Shown here piece after piece: positions 1 through 8,979 of a DNA stretch of 63,784 nt. How positions within the stretch are numbered: position 1 is the first letter of the stretch; every line of letters starts with the position of its first letter. Position numbers and translations under genes: made by a program. Source of the DNA: an uncultured Acidobacteriaceae bacterium (lineage in GTDB: Bacteria > Acidobacteriota > Terriglobia > Terriglobales > Acidobacteriaceae); contig CAINJJ010000007.1 of the NCBI GenBank assembly GCA_903849645.1, positions 1-63,784 of the forward strand, in the 5' to 3' direction. The notes under the pieces were generated by a model. The model was not told the origin of the DNA and made no database searches. It saw nothing but the letters and a program-made list of their open reading frames with translations.

Positions 1-2495
1 ATGCCGACGCTGCCCGCGATGCCTTCAATCGTGAGAACGAGTTTGCGGTCGGCATTCTCCGCTTGAAGGATGCGGAACTTCTGCGTGGAGGCGCCCGCCA
101 GGACGGGCGCAAGTGGCTCTTTCTCAGCTACGGATTCAATCAGGTTCAAATTGCCTTGCGAGAGGTCTGCTTCGAGCATGGGAAGCGGGATACCTAGACC
201 CTTTTGTGCCGGGATTCGGAGCATCCTGGCAACCTCCTGGTCCACAGGGCCAACGGTTGCGCCGTTGAGGTCGCTACGCAACTTCCATGCGTCCCCGTTG
301 GTCGGGCTCAGGTACACCTCGAGTGAGCCCCCATTGCGCCTGAAATGAAGATCTGAACGTCCCTCGCCAAGCAGGAGATTCATCACCTCGGCATGCTCCC
401 AGCTCGCCGGCAGATGCGGGTTGGCGGTAATCGTCTTGTTTTTGGCGTCGATGGAGATGCCGAAGAGGCCGCGGAGGGTGGGGGTGATGACCATGGCGGA
501 GGACCAGAGCTGGTGGCTGGTGCTGCGGCCGAAGGGGACGTTGAAATCGCCGGAGAGCAGTTCGGTGACGGCGCCCAGGTCCTGGGCCTTGGTGAGATTC
601 GCGTTCTCCATCAGCATCTGGTAGCCGGCGAGGGGTTGGTTGCCGCGGTACTCGGCGAGGGCGGCCCAGCCGGTGAAGAGGGGCCAGACAGAGCCCTGGT
701 GGTAGCTCATGCCGTCATAGAACTTCTCGTCCGTGGAGACATCGCGGAGGCCCCAATCTGTTTGGAGGGTGTGCGCCGCCAGTTGCCGCAGGCAGGCCTC
801 GGGATGCGCCAGGACGGGCTTCCCGCTCCACCAGGCGAGGGCGGGGTAGACGGTGGTGGCGCGGTCAAGCGCGCCATCGGCGTTTCGGCTGAAGGCGTAG
901 CAGCCCTTCTCCGCGTCGTAGTACTCGGTCTCGATGGTTCTGGCGAGGGTGTCGGCACGCTTCTGCGCGCCGGCGGCCTTGTCCGGGGCCTGGAGGAGGG
1001 CCTCCATCTCCGCCATGGCGCCGGAGGCCTGCTGGTCGAGGAGAGCCAAATAGACCTCCTGGTGGGGCATGGCGCCGGGCCAGCTCTCCACCCAGCCGGT
1101 GCCCTGGCTGTTGTCGTAGATGCCGTCGTGGTCCGTGTCGTGGGCGGGGTCAGTCTCGAAGGCCCACGCCTTCTCGACGGCGTCGCGGTGGGAGACGAGG
1201 AAGGCGGTGTCGCCGCTGGAGCGGACGTAGTCGGCCACGGCGAGCAGAAAGAGGGGCGTGGCGTCCGCGGCGGCGTACATGTAGGGGAAGGCCTGCCAGT
1301 CGATGGCGGCGGCGGTCTGCGAGTACTCGTGCATGATTTTGCCGTCGGCGCGCTGGCGGTGGATGAGGAACTCGAGCTCGGAGCGGGTGAGGGAGAAGTC
1401 GCCGAAGCCGTTGACGGCGTAGAGGGTGTAGAGTGCGTCGCGGCCAAAGAACCAGCCGAAGCCGGGGCGGGCGGAGTCGCCGGAGGCGTAGTAGCCGGCC
1501 ACAAGGGCCTTTTCGCCGGTCCCCTGGACCTGGGTCCTGAGCTGCTCGATGGAGACGACGGCCCATTGGAAGGCCTCGTTGAGCGCCTTGTCGGGAGTCT
1601 CGATGGAGACCGAGCTGGCCAGCAGCTTATTCCATCCGTCGGCATGCGCCTGGTAGGACGCTGCGATGCCGGAGTTCAGTTGAGCGAGCGAGTCGCCGAG
1701 GGCCGCGGTCGAGGCCGTGGCGGGGGTGGTTCCGACGGCCATGAGGAGCGGGAAGAGGCGGCCGCGGTCGCGGGCCGGGTCGATGCGCAGGTGGAGCTCG
1801 ACAGGGTGGACCTGGGGGCGCTCCTGATAGGGTGCGAGGATGCCGGGGGTTGCGCCGGGGATGGTGACGGCGCCGGCGAGGTCGGGGTAGTCGGCGTGGA
1901 GGACGTAGTAGCCCTGCCCCACCGGCAAAGACCCGCCGGCGGGGACCCCGGCGACCCACTCGGCGCCGGGGACGCCCTCGTTGCGCTCCGGCCACATCCA
2001 GCGCAGCTCGGGGGTAAAGCGGAAGGTGAAGCTGGTGGGGTGGACGCAATCGAACTCGAAGAGGACGACTGGCCCGGTGCCCGGCACCCCCTCGGCGGGG
2101 GAGAACATGATCTGGCGGACGGTGAAGCCGATGTGGGCGTAGGTGAGGATGGTGCGGTCGGGGCGGACCTCGATGGCGGCGGCCTGGCGGTTGACGTCGA
2201 TGGGCACGGTGTAGCCCTCGACCTCGGCCTCGATGGTGAGATGCGAAAGGAGCTTGACGGGCAGCAGCCATGCCTCGAAGGACCCATCCTGCTGGCCGAC
2301 GAGGACGCCGCGCTCCCCGGCGACAGTGAAGGGCTTTTCAGGCTCGGCATGGGCGCGCAGCACCGGGCCGGCAGTGTCAAAGGCGATGGGCGCGATGGAG
2401 CTGAACGCCGGCTTGGAGCTCTGTGCCTGGATTGCGGAAGCTACAGCAAGGAGCATGGCGCAGGCCACGCGGGCGGAGACGATACCGCTTTGCAT
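1..2495 (-). CDS. Secreted six-hairpin glycosidase, amylo-alpha-1,6-glucosidase/debranching type (3' end outside window)
   Basis: An open frame of 831 codons reads from ATG at 2495 off the left edge with no stop, so the C-terminus is missing. Residues 1 to about 24 look like a signal peptide, which suggests periplasmic or surface action on oligosaccharides. The middle and C-terminal parts carry hallmarks of the (alpha/alpha)6 debranching-enzyme fold: FGRDA at 350-354, YAAADATPLFLL at 407-418, and further on WGLRDVS followed by MSYHQGSVWP. The family hydrolyses alpha-glucosidic bonds in glycogen- or maltodextrin-like substrates; related acidobacterial proteins are often only annotated as MGH1-like hydrolases, so the substrate is inferred. 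It lies 135 nt downstream of an Oar-like receptor on the same strand, with a terminator in the gap, which suggests a glycan uptake and degradation pair. Confidence 0.8.
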   Translation of the reverse strand, partial: MQSGIVSARVACAMLLAVASAIQAQSSKPAFSSIAPIAFDTAGPVLRAHAEPEKPFTVAGERGVLVGQQDGSFEAWLLPVKLLSHLTIEAEVEGYTVPIDVNRQAAAIEVRPDRTILTYAHIGFTVRQIMFSPAEGVPGTGPVVLFEFDCVHPTSFTFRFTPELRWMWPERNEGVPGAEWVAGVPAGGSLPVGQGYYVLHADYPDLAGAVTIPGATPGILAPYQERPQVHPVELHLRIDPARDRGRLFPLLMAVGTTPATASTAALGDSLAQLNSGIAASYQAHADGWNKLLASSVSIETPDKALNEAFQWAVVSIEQLRTQVQGTGEKALVAGYYASGDSARPGFGWFFGRDALYTLYAVNGFGDFSLTRSELEFLIHRQRADGKIMHEYSQTAAAIDWQAFPYMYAAADATPLFLLAVADYVRSSGDTAFLVSHRDAVEKAWAFETDPAHDTDHDGIYDNSQGTGWVESWPGAMPHQEVYLALLDQQASGAMAEMEALLQAPDKAAGAQKRADTLARTIETEYYDAEKGCYAFSRNADGALDRATTVYPALAWWSGKPVLAHPEACLRQLAAHTLQTDWGLRDVSTDEKFYDGMSYHQGSVWPLFTGWAALAEYRGNQPLAGYQMLMENANLTKAQDLGAVTELLSGDFNVPFGRSTSHQLWSSAMVITPTLRGLFGISIDAKNKTITANPHLPASWEHAEVMNLLLGEGRSDLHFRRNGGSLEVYLSPTNGDAWKLRSDLNGATVGPVDQEVARMLRIPAQKGLGIPLPMLEADLSQGNLNLIESVAEKEPLAPVLAGASTQKFRILQAENADRKLVLTIEGIAGSVG

Positions 2496-2574
2496 TGTGT
2501 TGTCCTCTGGGTTCTTCCCAAGGGCAACAGTCTACGGCATTTCGGCGCGGGGGGCATCCGAGGGGAGGGGCGGC

Positions 2575-2610
2575 AAAAAACAAGGGCCGCGGCGTGTAGC
2601 CGCGGCCCTT
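2575..2610 (-). terminator. Rho-independent terminator after the TonB-dependent receptor
   Basis: A perfect 12-bp GC-rich stem (2582-2593 with 2599-2610, 5-nt loop) is followed on the minus strand by six T residues (2575-2580). It lies 20 nt past the receptor stop and 80 nt before the glycosidase start, so it should end or attenuate the receptor transcript before the glycosidase. Confidence 0.85.
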
Positions 2611-2630
2611 GGGGTATCCGTGCCCGTTTC

Positions 2631-5600
2631 CTAGAAGGAGAGGTGCACAGAGAGCTCAGTGTTGCGGTTGCCGGACTTGTATGCAAAGACGTCTGTGACG
2701 AAGCTGACGTCGTTGTAACCGCCCAGGTTGAGGTAGGTGTTGGCATGGTTGTAGAGGTTGATGAACTCACCCTTCAACTGGATGTCATAGCGGTCGTGGA
2801 ACTTGATGTCCTTGACGACGCCGAGATTCTGTCCCCAGTTTCCAGGTCCGCGGAAGGAATTGCGGCCGTCCATGCCGGCAACCAGGTGGCAGTCCGCGCC
2901 GTGGATTCCCGAGCACTCCGGCGTGTCGGTATAACCGGTGAGCGGGTTCGTCTGTGTGCGGTAGTTGGCGCTGGAGTAATCCGGCAGGTGGATGTACGAG
3001 TAGGTATTCGGACCCCAATCCGCAATGCTCAGGGCAGTCATGTTGCCGGTGCGCTTGCGCGAGGGCTTGTTGACGAAGCTGGCGCGCGGGTACACCGTAG
3101 CGTGATGGGAACCATCGAACTCGGTAAAGGGGGTTCCGGTCTGGGCGTTGAATGTGGTGGAGAGGGTCCAGTTGTCGGCAAGCGTCTTGAGCAAGCCGGT
3201 GGTGGTCTTGGCGAAGGGCACGTTCCACACGATAGCGGAAGCGACGCGATGGGTTACGTCGAAATCCGATGGCCCGTGATCGAGGTTCTTCATCCACGGA
3301 TCGAGGTAGCCGAGCACCAGGCCGCCGCCGGCCACGTTGCCGGAGTCACCGAAGGTGGAGCTGTTGTTGTCAGTGGAGCGGGACCAGGTGTAGTCGGCGC
3401 GGATGTTGAGGCCGGTGTGCAGCAGGTCGGAGCTGCGGACTTCAGCGGTGGCGCCGTGGTAGTAGCTGTCGCCGTCCGCGCCGCGCCAGTTGATGCTGCC
3501 GTACTGGTAGTTGTTGCGGTTGACCGCGCGCGCGTCGCCGAGGTAGACGCCGCCATCAAAGGAACGGTTGACGTTGGCGATGGAGTAGTTGTGGATGCCG
3601 CGCGTGCCGACATAGGAGAGGCTGGCAGTGGTGTTCGCGAACTGGCGCTCGACGGAGAGGCTCCAGTTCTCGGCATAGGCCGGCTTGATCTTTGGATCTA
3701 CGGCGCGCAGGGTGACGTTGGGCAGGTACTTGAGTCCGGTGCCGGTGCCGAAGGTGGAGAAGTTGTTGGTGCTGACCGGAATCGTCTCTCCGCCATTGTC
3801 GACGCTGGTGAAGGCCACGACAGCATAGTTCGGCGGGTTCTGAATGACGTTGAAGGTCACGTTGTTGAAGTTGCGCTCGTAGTTGATGCCGAAGCCGCCG
3901 CGGATGCTGGTCTTTCCGTTGCCGAACGGGTCAAATGCGAAGCCGACCTTGGGGCCAAACTGCTTCTTGTTGAGGTTCCAGAGCTTGCCGCCGGGCGCAT
4001 CTTTGCGGGTAAGCACCTTGCCGCTGCGGACCTGGTCCCAGGGGTTGGTCTGGGTGTAATCGGGGAAGAAGTTGGCGTCGTACTCTGCCTTCTGCGAGTG
4101 CTGCGGGCCATAAATCTCCCAGCGGAGGCCCAGGTTCAGGGTCAACTGAGAGTTGACCTTCCATGAGTCGCTCGCATACGCCGCGCCGTCCTGATACCGG
4201 TTGGAGCGGGAGAAGTTGGGCGATGTGGCAGGCAGTTGAATCTCGCAGCCCGTGTTGACCTGGTATTGACCGGCTGCGTTCTTGTAGCAGGGGAAGACTC
4301 CGTTGGGGTTGATGGCCACGTTGAGGTAGCCCATGCCACCAGCGACAAAGTTGACGAGCGCGCCGTCAGAACCACTCTGAACCAGGGCGTCGATCGCATT
4401 CTCATAAGCGCCGAAGACGCGATTGTCCTTGGTGTAAAGGAACTCGCCGCCAAAGGTGAACTGGTGCTTTCCCTTGCTCCAGGCCAGGTCTTCGCCGACC
4501 TCGATGGAGTTCTGCGGTCCGCCGAAGGGGATGGCATTACCCGGTGAGGTCTGAGAGTATCCAGGGAAGTTGATGACGCCGTTGCCGAGGGGCTGTGTTG
4601 ATCCGGAGTTGACGTAGAGAGTGGGGCTGACCGGCTTGGTGCCCAGCGGCTGGGAGTTGTTCAAGCGGGAGCCGAGCACTTTGGTGGCCGAGGCCAGGGT
4701 GGGCGAGAAGGCCTTGCTCAAAGAGAGCTCGAGGCTGTGGTTGAACTGAGATGAACCAGTGTTGTAGCCGTCATAGGGGCTGTTGTTGGCGGAGCCGCTG
4801 GGGTAGACGGTCGACTGCTGGATGTAACGCGCAAACATCGAAGTGGTCTGGTTAATCGTCCAGTCAGAGCGGTTGAAGCTGATCCACTGGTTGACCGGGG
4901 TGCCGCCGCCCGAGTCGGCCGCGACCTGGTAGATGGACTGGCCGAAGAGCTTGGTTGTGCAAATGGCGGCGGTTGCAATCTGCGGATCCGCGCAGTCGCC
5001 GTTCAAAACGGTATTCGGATCAAGCTGCTTCTCAGCCAGGGCGATGGTGTCGATATCGCCTGTCCACAGGCCCTGGTTCTGAATATCAGCGCCAGTGAAC
5101 TCTGTGCTGTTGATGGGGTGTGCCAGCTTGCCGTAGGCGGTGAAGTAGTCCTGCATGTTCTGAGCAGCGAGACCGATAAGGCCAGAGGTCGGTACTGTGG
5201 CAACGACGTTCTGCGCGCTGCGGATGCGGGTCCACTCGGTGGAGGAGAAGAAGAAGAGCTTATCCTTCTTGATCGGCCCGCCCAGGGAGTAGCCGAACTG
5301 GTTGTGCGTGTAGCGGGGCTTGGGATCGGTGCCGTACGCCGCATGGAGGGCGTTGTTGCTGAAGCCGTCCGATGCAAGCGTGGAGATACGGTTGTACTCG
5401 TAGCCGGAGCCGTGGAGTCCATTGGTGCCGGACTTGGTGGAGACGTTGACCGCGCCAGATCCGCGGCCGTACTCGGCGCCGGAGTTCGAGGTGACGATGC
5501 GGATTTCGGAAGTGGCGTCCATGGGGACTGTCTGACCGATGCCGACGGCATAAAGGTCAGTGTTTTCCGCGCCATCGAGAAGAATATCCACCGAGGTGTT

Positions 5601-6176
5601 GCGGGAGCCGGAGATGTTGAAGCCAACGCCGCGCGCCGAAGCGGTGGGATCGGCCGACAGGTTGCCGGAGAAGGCGACCAGGTTGTACGGATTGCGATCG
5701 GAAGTGGGCAGGCTCTGAATCTGCTCGGTCTCAATGACGGCGGAGACTTCAGGCTTTTCCAACTGGATGCCGGCGAAGTTGTCGGCGGAGACTGTGACTT
5801 CAGTCTTTCCGCCGGCGACCGCGAGGCGGGCGTTGAAGGAGTTCTGCGAGCCCACGGTAACCGACAAAGCCTGACTTGCGCTGGCGAAACCGTTCGCGGT
5901 GATGCTGACGGTGTATGTGCCAGGCAGCAACTGACTGACCGAGTAGCCGCCGGTGGAGTTGGTGACGGAGGTGCGGACCGCGCCGGTGGCGGTGTTGGTC
6001 AGCGTGATGCTGGCTTTGGCAATGACCGCGCCACTGGCGTCCGTGACGGTGCCGCTGATGGAGCCGAGATCGGCTTGCGCGATGGCAGAGGGCGGAGCGA
6101 GGGTAACGGCAACCAGACCCGCACTCATCAACGCGCCGAGTACCAGCGCCTGCAAATGCTTTGTTTTAGGGATCAT
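2631..6176 (-). CDS. Oar-like TonB-dependent receptor (receptor 1)
   Basis: Outer-membrane protein of 1181 residues. A signal peptide (about 1-35, ending AIAQA) is followed by a carboxypeptidase-regulatory-like beta-sandwich (about 37-120, with SGTVTDASGAVI), a plug region (about 130-260) and a long barrel ending in Phe, the usual outer-membrane insertion signal. The open frame extends upstream to 6260, but the ATG at 6176 is chosen because GGAAGGAA sits 7-8 nt before it and the signal peptide begins there. Such receptors are typical of Acidobacteriota and are thought to import oligosaccharides or other large ligands using TonB energy. The glycosidase downstream hints at an alpha-glucan ligand; this is inference. 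Confidence 0.9.
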   Translation of the reverse strand: MIPKTKHLQALVLGALMSAGLVAVTLAPPSAIAQADLGSISGTVTDASGAVIAKASITLTNTATGAVRTSVTNSTGGYSVSQLLPGTYTVSITANGFASASQALSVTVGSQNSFNARLAVAGGKTEVTVSADNFAGIQLEKPEVSAVIETEQIQSLPTSDRNPYNLVAFSGNLSADPTASARGVGFNISGSRNTSVDILLDGAENTDLYAVGIGQTVPMDATSEIRIVTSNSGAEYGRGSGAVNVSTKSGTNGLHGSGYEYNRISTLASDGFSNNALHAAYGTDPKPRYTHNQFGYSLGGPIKKDKLFFFSSTEWTRIRSAQNVVATVPTSGLIGLAAQNMQDYFTAYGKLAHPINSTEFTGADIQNQGLWTGDIDTIALAEKQLDPNTVLNGDCADPQIATAAICTTKLFGQSIYQVAADSGGGTPVNQWISFNRSDWTINQTTSMFARYIQQSTVYPSGSANNSPYDGYNTGSSQFNHSLELSLSKAFSPTLASATKVLGSRLNNSQPLGTKPVSPTLYVNSGSTQPLGNGVINFPGYSQTSPGNAIPFGGPQNSIEVGEDLAWSKGKHQFTFGGEFLYTKDNRVFGAYENAIDALVQSGSDGALVNFVAGGMGYLNVAINPNGVFPCYKNAAGQYQVNTGCEIQLPATSPNFSRSNRYQDGAAYASDSWKVNSQLTLNLGLRWEIYGPQHSQKAEYDANFFPDYTQTNPWDQVRSGKVLTRKDAPGGKLWNLNKKQFGPKVGFAFDPFGNGKTSIRGGFGINYERNFNNVTFNVIQNPPNYAVVAFTSVDNGGETIPVSTNNFSTFGTGTGLKYLPNVTLRAVDPKIKPAYAENWSLSVERQFANTTASLSYVGTRGIHNYSIANVNRSFDGGVYLGDARAVNRNNYQYGSINWRGADGDSYYHGATAEVRSSDLLHTGLNIRADYTWSRSTDNNSSTFGDSGNVAGGGLVLGYLDPWMKNLDHGPSDFDVTHRVASAIVWNVPFAKTTTGLLKTLADNWTLSTTFNAQTGTPFTEFDGSHHATVYPRASFVNKPSRKRTGNMTALSIADWGPNTYSYIHLPDYSSANYRTQTNPLTGYTDTPECSGIHGADCHLVAGMDGRNSFRGPGNWGQNLGVVKDIKFHDRYDIQLKGEFINLYNHANTYLNLGGYNDVSFVTDVFAYKSGNRNTELSVHLSF

Positions 6177-6574
6177 GCGTCTGTTCCTTCCGAAAGGTTG
6201 AAAAAGTTGAACCGCTTTTGGTCTATTAGGGCAAACTGCGTTGGAGAACCTACAACCCAAACACCCAAAGTTCGTCTGGGTAGACGGAGAAATAGCTTTT
6301 GGGCGGGATTACCATTCTCTTTACAGAGCAATTTCCTGACCATTCGGCGCGCGGAGCGGCTTTCCGCGCAAAATCCAATGATTCTAAACACAATAGCGTT
6401 CAATTGAGCAGGGAAGGGGTAGGCTAGGCAGGTGGAAAACGAGACCAAAACCTCAGTTTTATGTAGCAAAAGCGGCCAAAAATATGATTTTATGTATCTC
6501 TATTGATTTCAGTAGTGTGAGGCGGGCCGACAGAGGAAACCCATTCGGGGTGCTCCGGGTTGCATTGAGCCCGC
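6177..6574. other. Intergenic region upstream of receptor 1
   Basis: About 400 bp, richer in A+T than its surroundings. It holds the leader and presumably the promoter of receptor 1, and the 3' side of accD. I see no convincing -35/-10 pair, no terminator-like hairpin after accD and no gene. Confidence 0.5.
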
Positions 6575-7450
6575 TCAGGCTTGCATGAAGTCAAATGCGC
6601 GGATGAGGTAGGCCTTGATGTCGCGGCGGTGCACGACAGCGTCGAGGAAGCCTTTTTCCAGAAGGAACTCGGAGCGCTGGAAGCCCTCGGGGAGCTTTTG
6701 GCGGATGGTCTGCTCGATGACGCGGGGACCGGCGAAGCCGATGAGTGCGCCGGGCTCGCCGATGTTGAGGTCGCCGAGCATGGCGAAGCTGGCGGTGATG
6801 CCGCCGGTGGTGGGGTCGGTGAGAACGCAGATGTAGGGGACTTTGGCGTCGTCAAGCTGGGCGAGGGCGGTGCCGATCTTGGCCAGTTGCATGAGGCTGA
6901 CCACGCCCTCCATCATGCGCGCCCCGCCCGAGGCGGCGACGATGACGAGGGGCTTGCGGGCCAGGCGGGCGCGGTCGATGGCGCGGGCGATGGTCTCGCC
7001 GACGACGGCGCCCATGGAACCGCCGATGAAGGCGTATTCCATGGCGCAGGCAATGACGGCGTGATGGCCGAGCATGCCCTGGGCGCTGAGGATGGCGTCG
7101 TTGAGGCCGGTCTGTTCCTGGGCCTTCTTGAGGCGGGACTTGTAGGACTTGATGTCAGTGAAGTTGAGCGGGTCAGTGGAGCGGAGGCCGCTGTCCATGA
7201 GTTCGTAGCCGGGGTCGAGCAGCAGGTCGAGTCGGCGGCGGGCGCCGATCTTGAAGTGGTGCTGGCACTTGGGACAGACGTTGAGGTTGGCCTCGAGGTC
7301 GGCCTTCCAGATGATGGCGCGGCAGCCTACGCACTTGATCCAGAGGCCTTCGGTGCGAACACGCCGCTCCTCGGCTTCAGGGCTGTTGTCGGCAGCACCG
7401 CTCGTGGCGCCGGACTCGTATTCGCCGTTCTCTCGCTTGAACCAGGACAT
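6575..7450 (-). CDS. accD: Acetyl-CoA carboxylase carboxyltransferase subunit beta
   Basis: 291 residues, the normal length. AccD pairs with AccA in the cytoplasm to transfer carboxyl from biotin to acetyl-CoA, giving malonyl-CoA for fatty-acid synthesis. The N-terminal zinc ribbon is intact: Cys40, Cys43, Cys59 and Cys62. The crotonase-like carboxyltransferase core follows, with the conserved ASGGARMMEG and TDPTTGGITASFA segments. The start has GAGAG about 7 nt upstream. It is the third gene of an apparent rlmH-cobO-accD run on the minus strand, 67 nt after cobO. No accA, accB or accC is in the window. Confidence 0.97.
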   Translation of the reverse strand: MSWFKRENGEYESGATSGAADNSPEAEERRVRTEGLWIKCVGCRAIIWKADLEANLNVCPKCQHHFKIGARRRLDLLLDPGYELMDSGLRSTDPLNFTDIKSYKSRLKKAQEQTGLNDAILSAQGMLGHHAVIACAMEYAFIGGSMGAVVGETIARAIDRARLARKPLVIVAASGGARMMEGVVSLMQLAKIGTALAQLDDAKVPYICVLTDPTTGGITASFAMLGDLNIGEPGALIGFAGPRVIEQTIRQKLPEGFQRSEFLLEKGFLDAVVHRRDIKAYLIRAFDFMQA

Positions 7451-7517
7451 TCTTGCTCTCTCTTTTTTTAGCGGGCATCCGGTGCCAGTGAACTGACTTC
7501 CGGAAAAGCGGCCGCCC

Positions 7518-8054
7518 TCAGTATTCTATGCCGCGCTGGGCGAGGATGCCCTTCTGATAGGCATGTTTGACCTCGCGCATTTCGGTGACGGTGTCGGCCA
7601 GCTCTACGAGGAGGGGATGGGCGTTGCGTCCGGTGAGGATGACGTGCACCATCTCGGGGCGGGTGCGCAGGGTTTCAGCCACCACGGCGGGGTCGAGCAT
7701 GCCGTAGCCGATGGCGTAATTGATTTCGTCGAGCACGACCATGTCCCAGTCGCCGGACTCGATTGCCTCGCGGGCCTCGGCCCAGGCGGCTTCCACCATC
7801 CGGATGTCCTCGGGGTCGGTCTCCGCGCCGCCGACTTTGACGAAGCCGCGGCCCATCTGCTTCATGATGAAGTTTTCGCCAAACGACTGCACCGCGTCGA
7901 GCTCGCCATAGTGCCACGAACCCTTGAGGAACTGGAGCATGAGAACACGCATGCCGTTGCCGACGGCGCGCAGGGCCGTGCCCATGGCGGCAGTGGTCTT
8001 GCCCTTGCCGGGGCCGGTATTGATGAGGATGAGTCCGCGTCGGGAGTCGGTCAT
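7518..8054 (-). CDS. cobO: Cob(I)yrinic acid a,c-diamide adenosyltransferase (CobO/BtuR type)
   Basis: 178 residues. The enzyme adenosylates cob(I)alamin or corrinoid precursors using ATP, giving the coenzyme B12 form. The P-loop GPGKGKTT is at 14-21 and the family segment VVLDEINYAIGYG follows, so this is the CobA/CobO fold and not the PduO type. Unusually, the ATG has no Shine-Dalgarno-like sequence: the leader is occupied by four tandem 7-nt repeats (8061-8088). It lies 37 nt after rlmH and upstream of accD on the same strand. No other B12 genes are nearby, so it may serve salvage. Confidence 0.93.
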   Translation of the reverse strand: MTDSRRGLILINTGPGKGKTTAAMGTALRAVGNGMRVLMLQFLKGSWHYGELDAVQSFGENFIMKQMGRGFVKVGGAETDPEDIRMVEAAWAEAREAIESGDWDMVVLDEINYAIGYGMLDPAVVAETLRTRPEMVHVILTGRNAHPLLVELADTVTEMREVKHAYQKGILAQRGIEY

Positions 8055-8060
8055 ATGCAG

Positions 8061-8088
8061 GGGTCAGGGATCAGAGATCAGGGGTCAG
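8061..8088. repeat. Four tandem 7-nt repeats in the cobO leader
   Basis: On the plus strand the units are GGGTCAG, GGATCAG, AGATCAG and GGGTCAG, with an exact 7-nt period. Read in the direction of cobO they are CTGAYCY heptads ending 6 nt before the start codon. See the similar array before obg. Confidence 0.85.
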
Positions 8089-8091
8089 CTT

Positions 8092-8541
8092 TCAGTGGCC
8101 TGAGTGATAAGGATGGCCAGAGAGAATTGTAAATGCCCGGTAAACCTGTTCGGCGAGGACCAGGCGGGCAAGGGCGTGGGCGAGGGTCATGGGTCCGAGA
8201 GAGAGCAGCAGGGCGGCGCGCTCGCGGCCTTCCTTTGACCAGCCGCTGGCGGGGCCGATGGCAAAGACGATGTGCTGCGATCCGTCGCCCCGACGTGCCC
8301 CCAGCCAGGCGGCAAAGGCTTCGGAGGTCATGGAGCGGCCGCGGCTGTCGAGGAGGACGGCGACGGCGGGGGTGCGGCCGTGCTGCTTTTCAAGCCACTC
8401 GAAGAAGGACTCCTCGGAGCGGAAGGCATCGGAGCGGCAGCGGGCAAACGGAGCGCAGCGGCCGAGGTAGACGGCGGTGAGAGCCTCGAACTCGTCCCTG
8501 GGGGGAAAGCGTGGCCCGATGTGGGCCAGGGTCAGGTTCAT
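8092..8541 (-). CDS. rlmH: 23S rRNA (pseudouridine(1915)-N(3))-methyltransferase
   Basis: 149 residues, typical of the small SPOUT methyltransferase RlmH, which methylates pseudouridine 1915 in helix 69 of 23S rRNA on the assembled ribosome. Diagnostic features are AIGPASGW (the knotted AdoMet loop) and the C-terminal LVLAEQVYRAFTILSGHPYH, which matches the family end. The N-terminus MNLTLAHIG begins at the only sensible ATG; no clear ribosome-binding site precedes it. It is the promoter-proximal gene of the rlmH-cobO-accD run. Confidence 0.93.
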   Translation of the reverse strand: MNLTLAHIGPRFPPRDEFEALTAVYLGRCAPFARCRSDAFRSEESFFEWLEKQHGRTPAVAVLLDSRGRSMTSEAFAAWLGARRGDGSQHIVFAIGPASGWSKEGRERAALLLSLGPMTLAHALARLVLAEQVYRAFTILSGHPYHSGH

Positions 8542-8979
8542 GGTTGGAGGATAGCGCAGGGAAGCATGGGGTGTCGCAGTTGGAGAGACAGATCACGAGA
8601 TACAGGAATCGAGAGGAAAACCATTTTTGGAAGAGCGCCTAAATATCCTACTGTTTTTCATAGAACTCTCGGTCAACATTGCTCAAATTGCCCGGGCTAA
8701 CGCGTCCATTTTGTTAGGAAATTAAAGCACTTTAGTCTCGCCTCGGGTATGGACCCTCGATTGCAGTGACGCTATTCAATCATCTCGCCCCGGCAGGCAC
8801 TGAACGGTGTTGAAAGCCTCGGCAAACGATGGAACGCTCCAATTGCTTTCTTAATGAATTTCTCTTGTTGAACTCAACCGCGTCCCGGCAATTTGCCGCC
8901 GGTACGCCCCCAAAACCTGCCGGGATCGTGGAGACTCCTCCAATGAGCCTTCCGATTCACTTGAATTGAGGAGATCTCG
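8542..8979. other. Divergent intergenic region between rlmH and receptor 2
   Basis: A 438-bp region containing the promoters for two divergent units. It holds an A+T-richer stretch around 8610-8740 and a 13-nt inverted repeat at 8886-8898. No gene or RNA hairpin of note is seen. Confidence 0.5.
8886..8898. promoter_or_regulatory. Possible operator: CGGCAATTTGCCG
   Basis: A perfect 6-bp inverted repeat around one base, 81 nt upstream of the receptor 2 start codon. Its size and position would suit a dimeric repressor or activator, but no matching regulator gene is in the window, so its role is speculative. Confidence 0.3.

Noticed and set aside
393..4166. A 1257-codon open frame on the plus strand, antisense to the glycosidase and receptor 1
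   Set aside because: Composition is almost all Gly, Val, Ala, Glu and Asp, with no domain; it is the GC-rich mirror of two real minus-strand genes and spans both plus the terminator between them.
8061..8088. Tandem repeats considered as a CRISPR array
   Set aside because: Units are 7 nt with no spacers, and no cas gene is near. The palindromic elements are dispersed, not arrayed.
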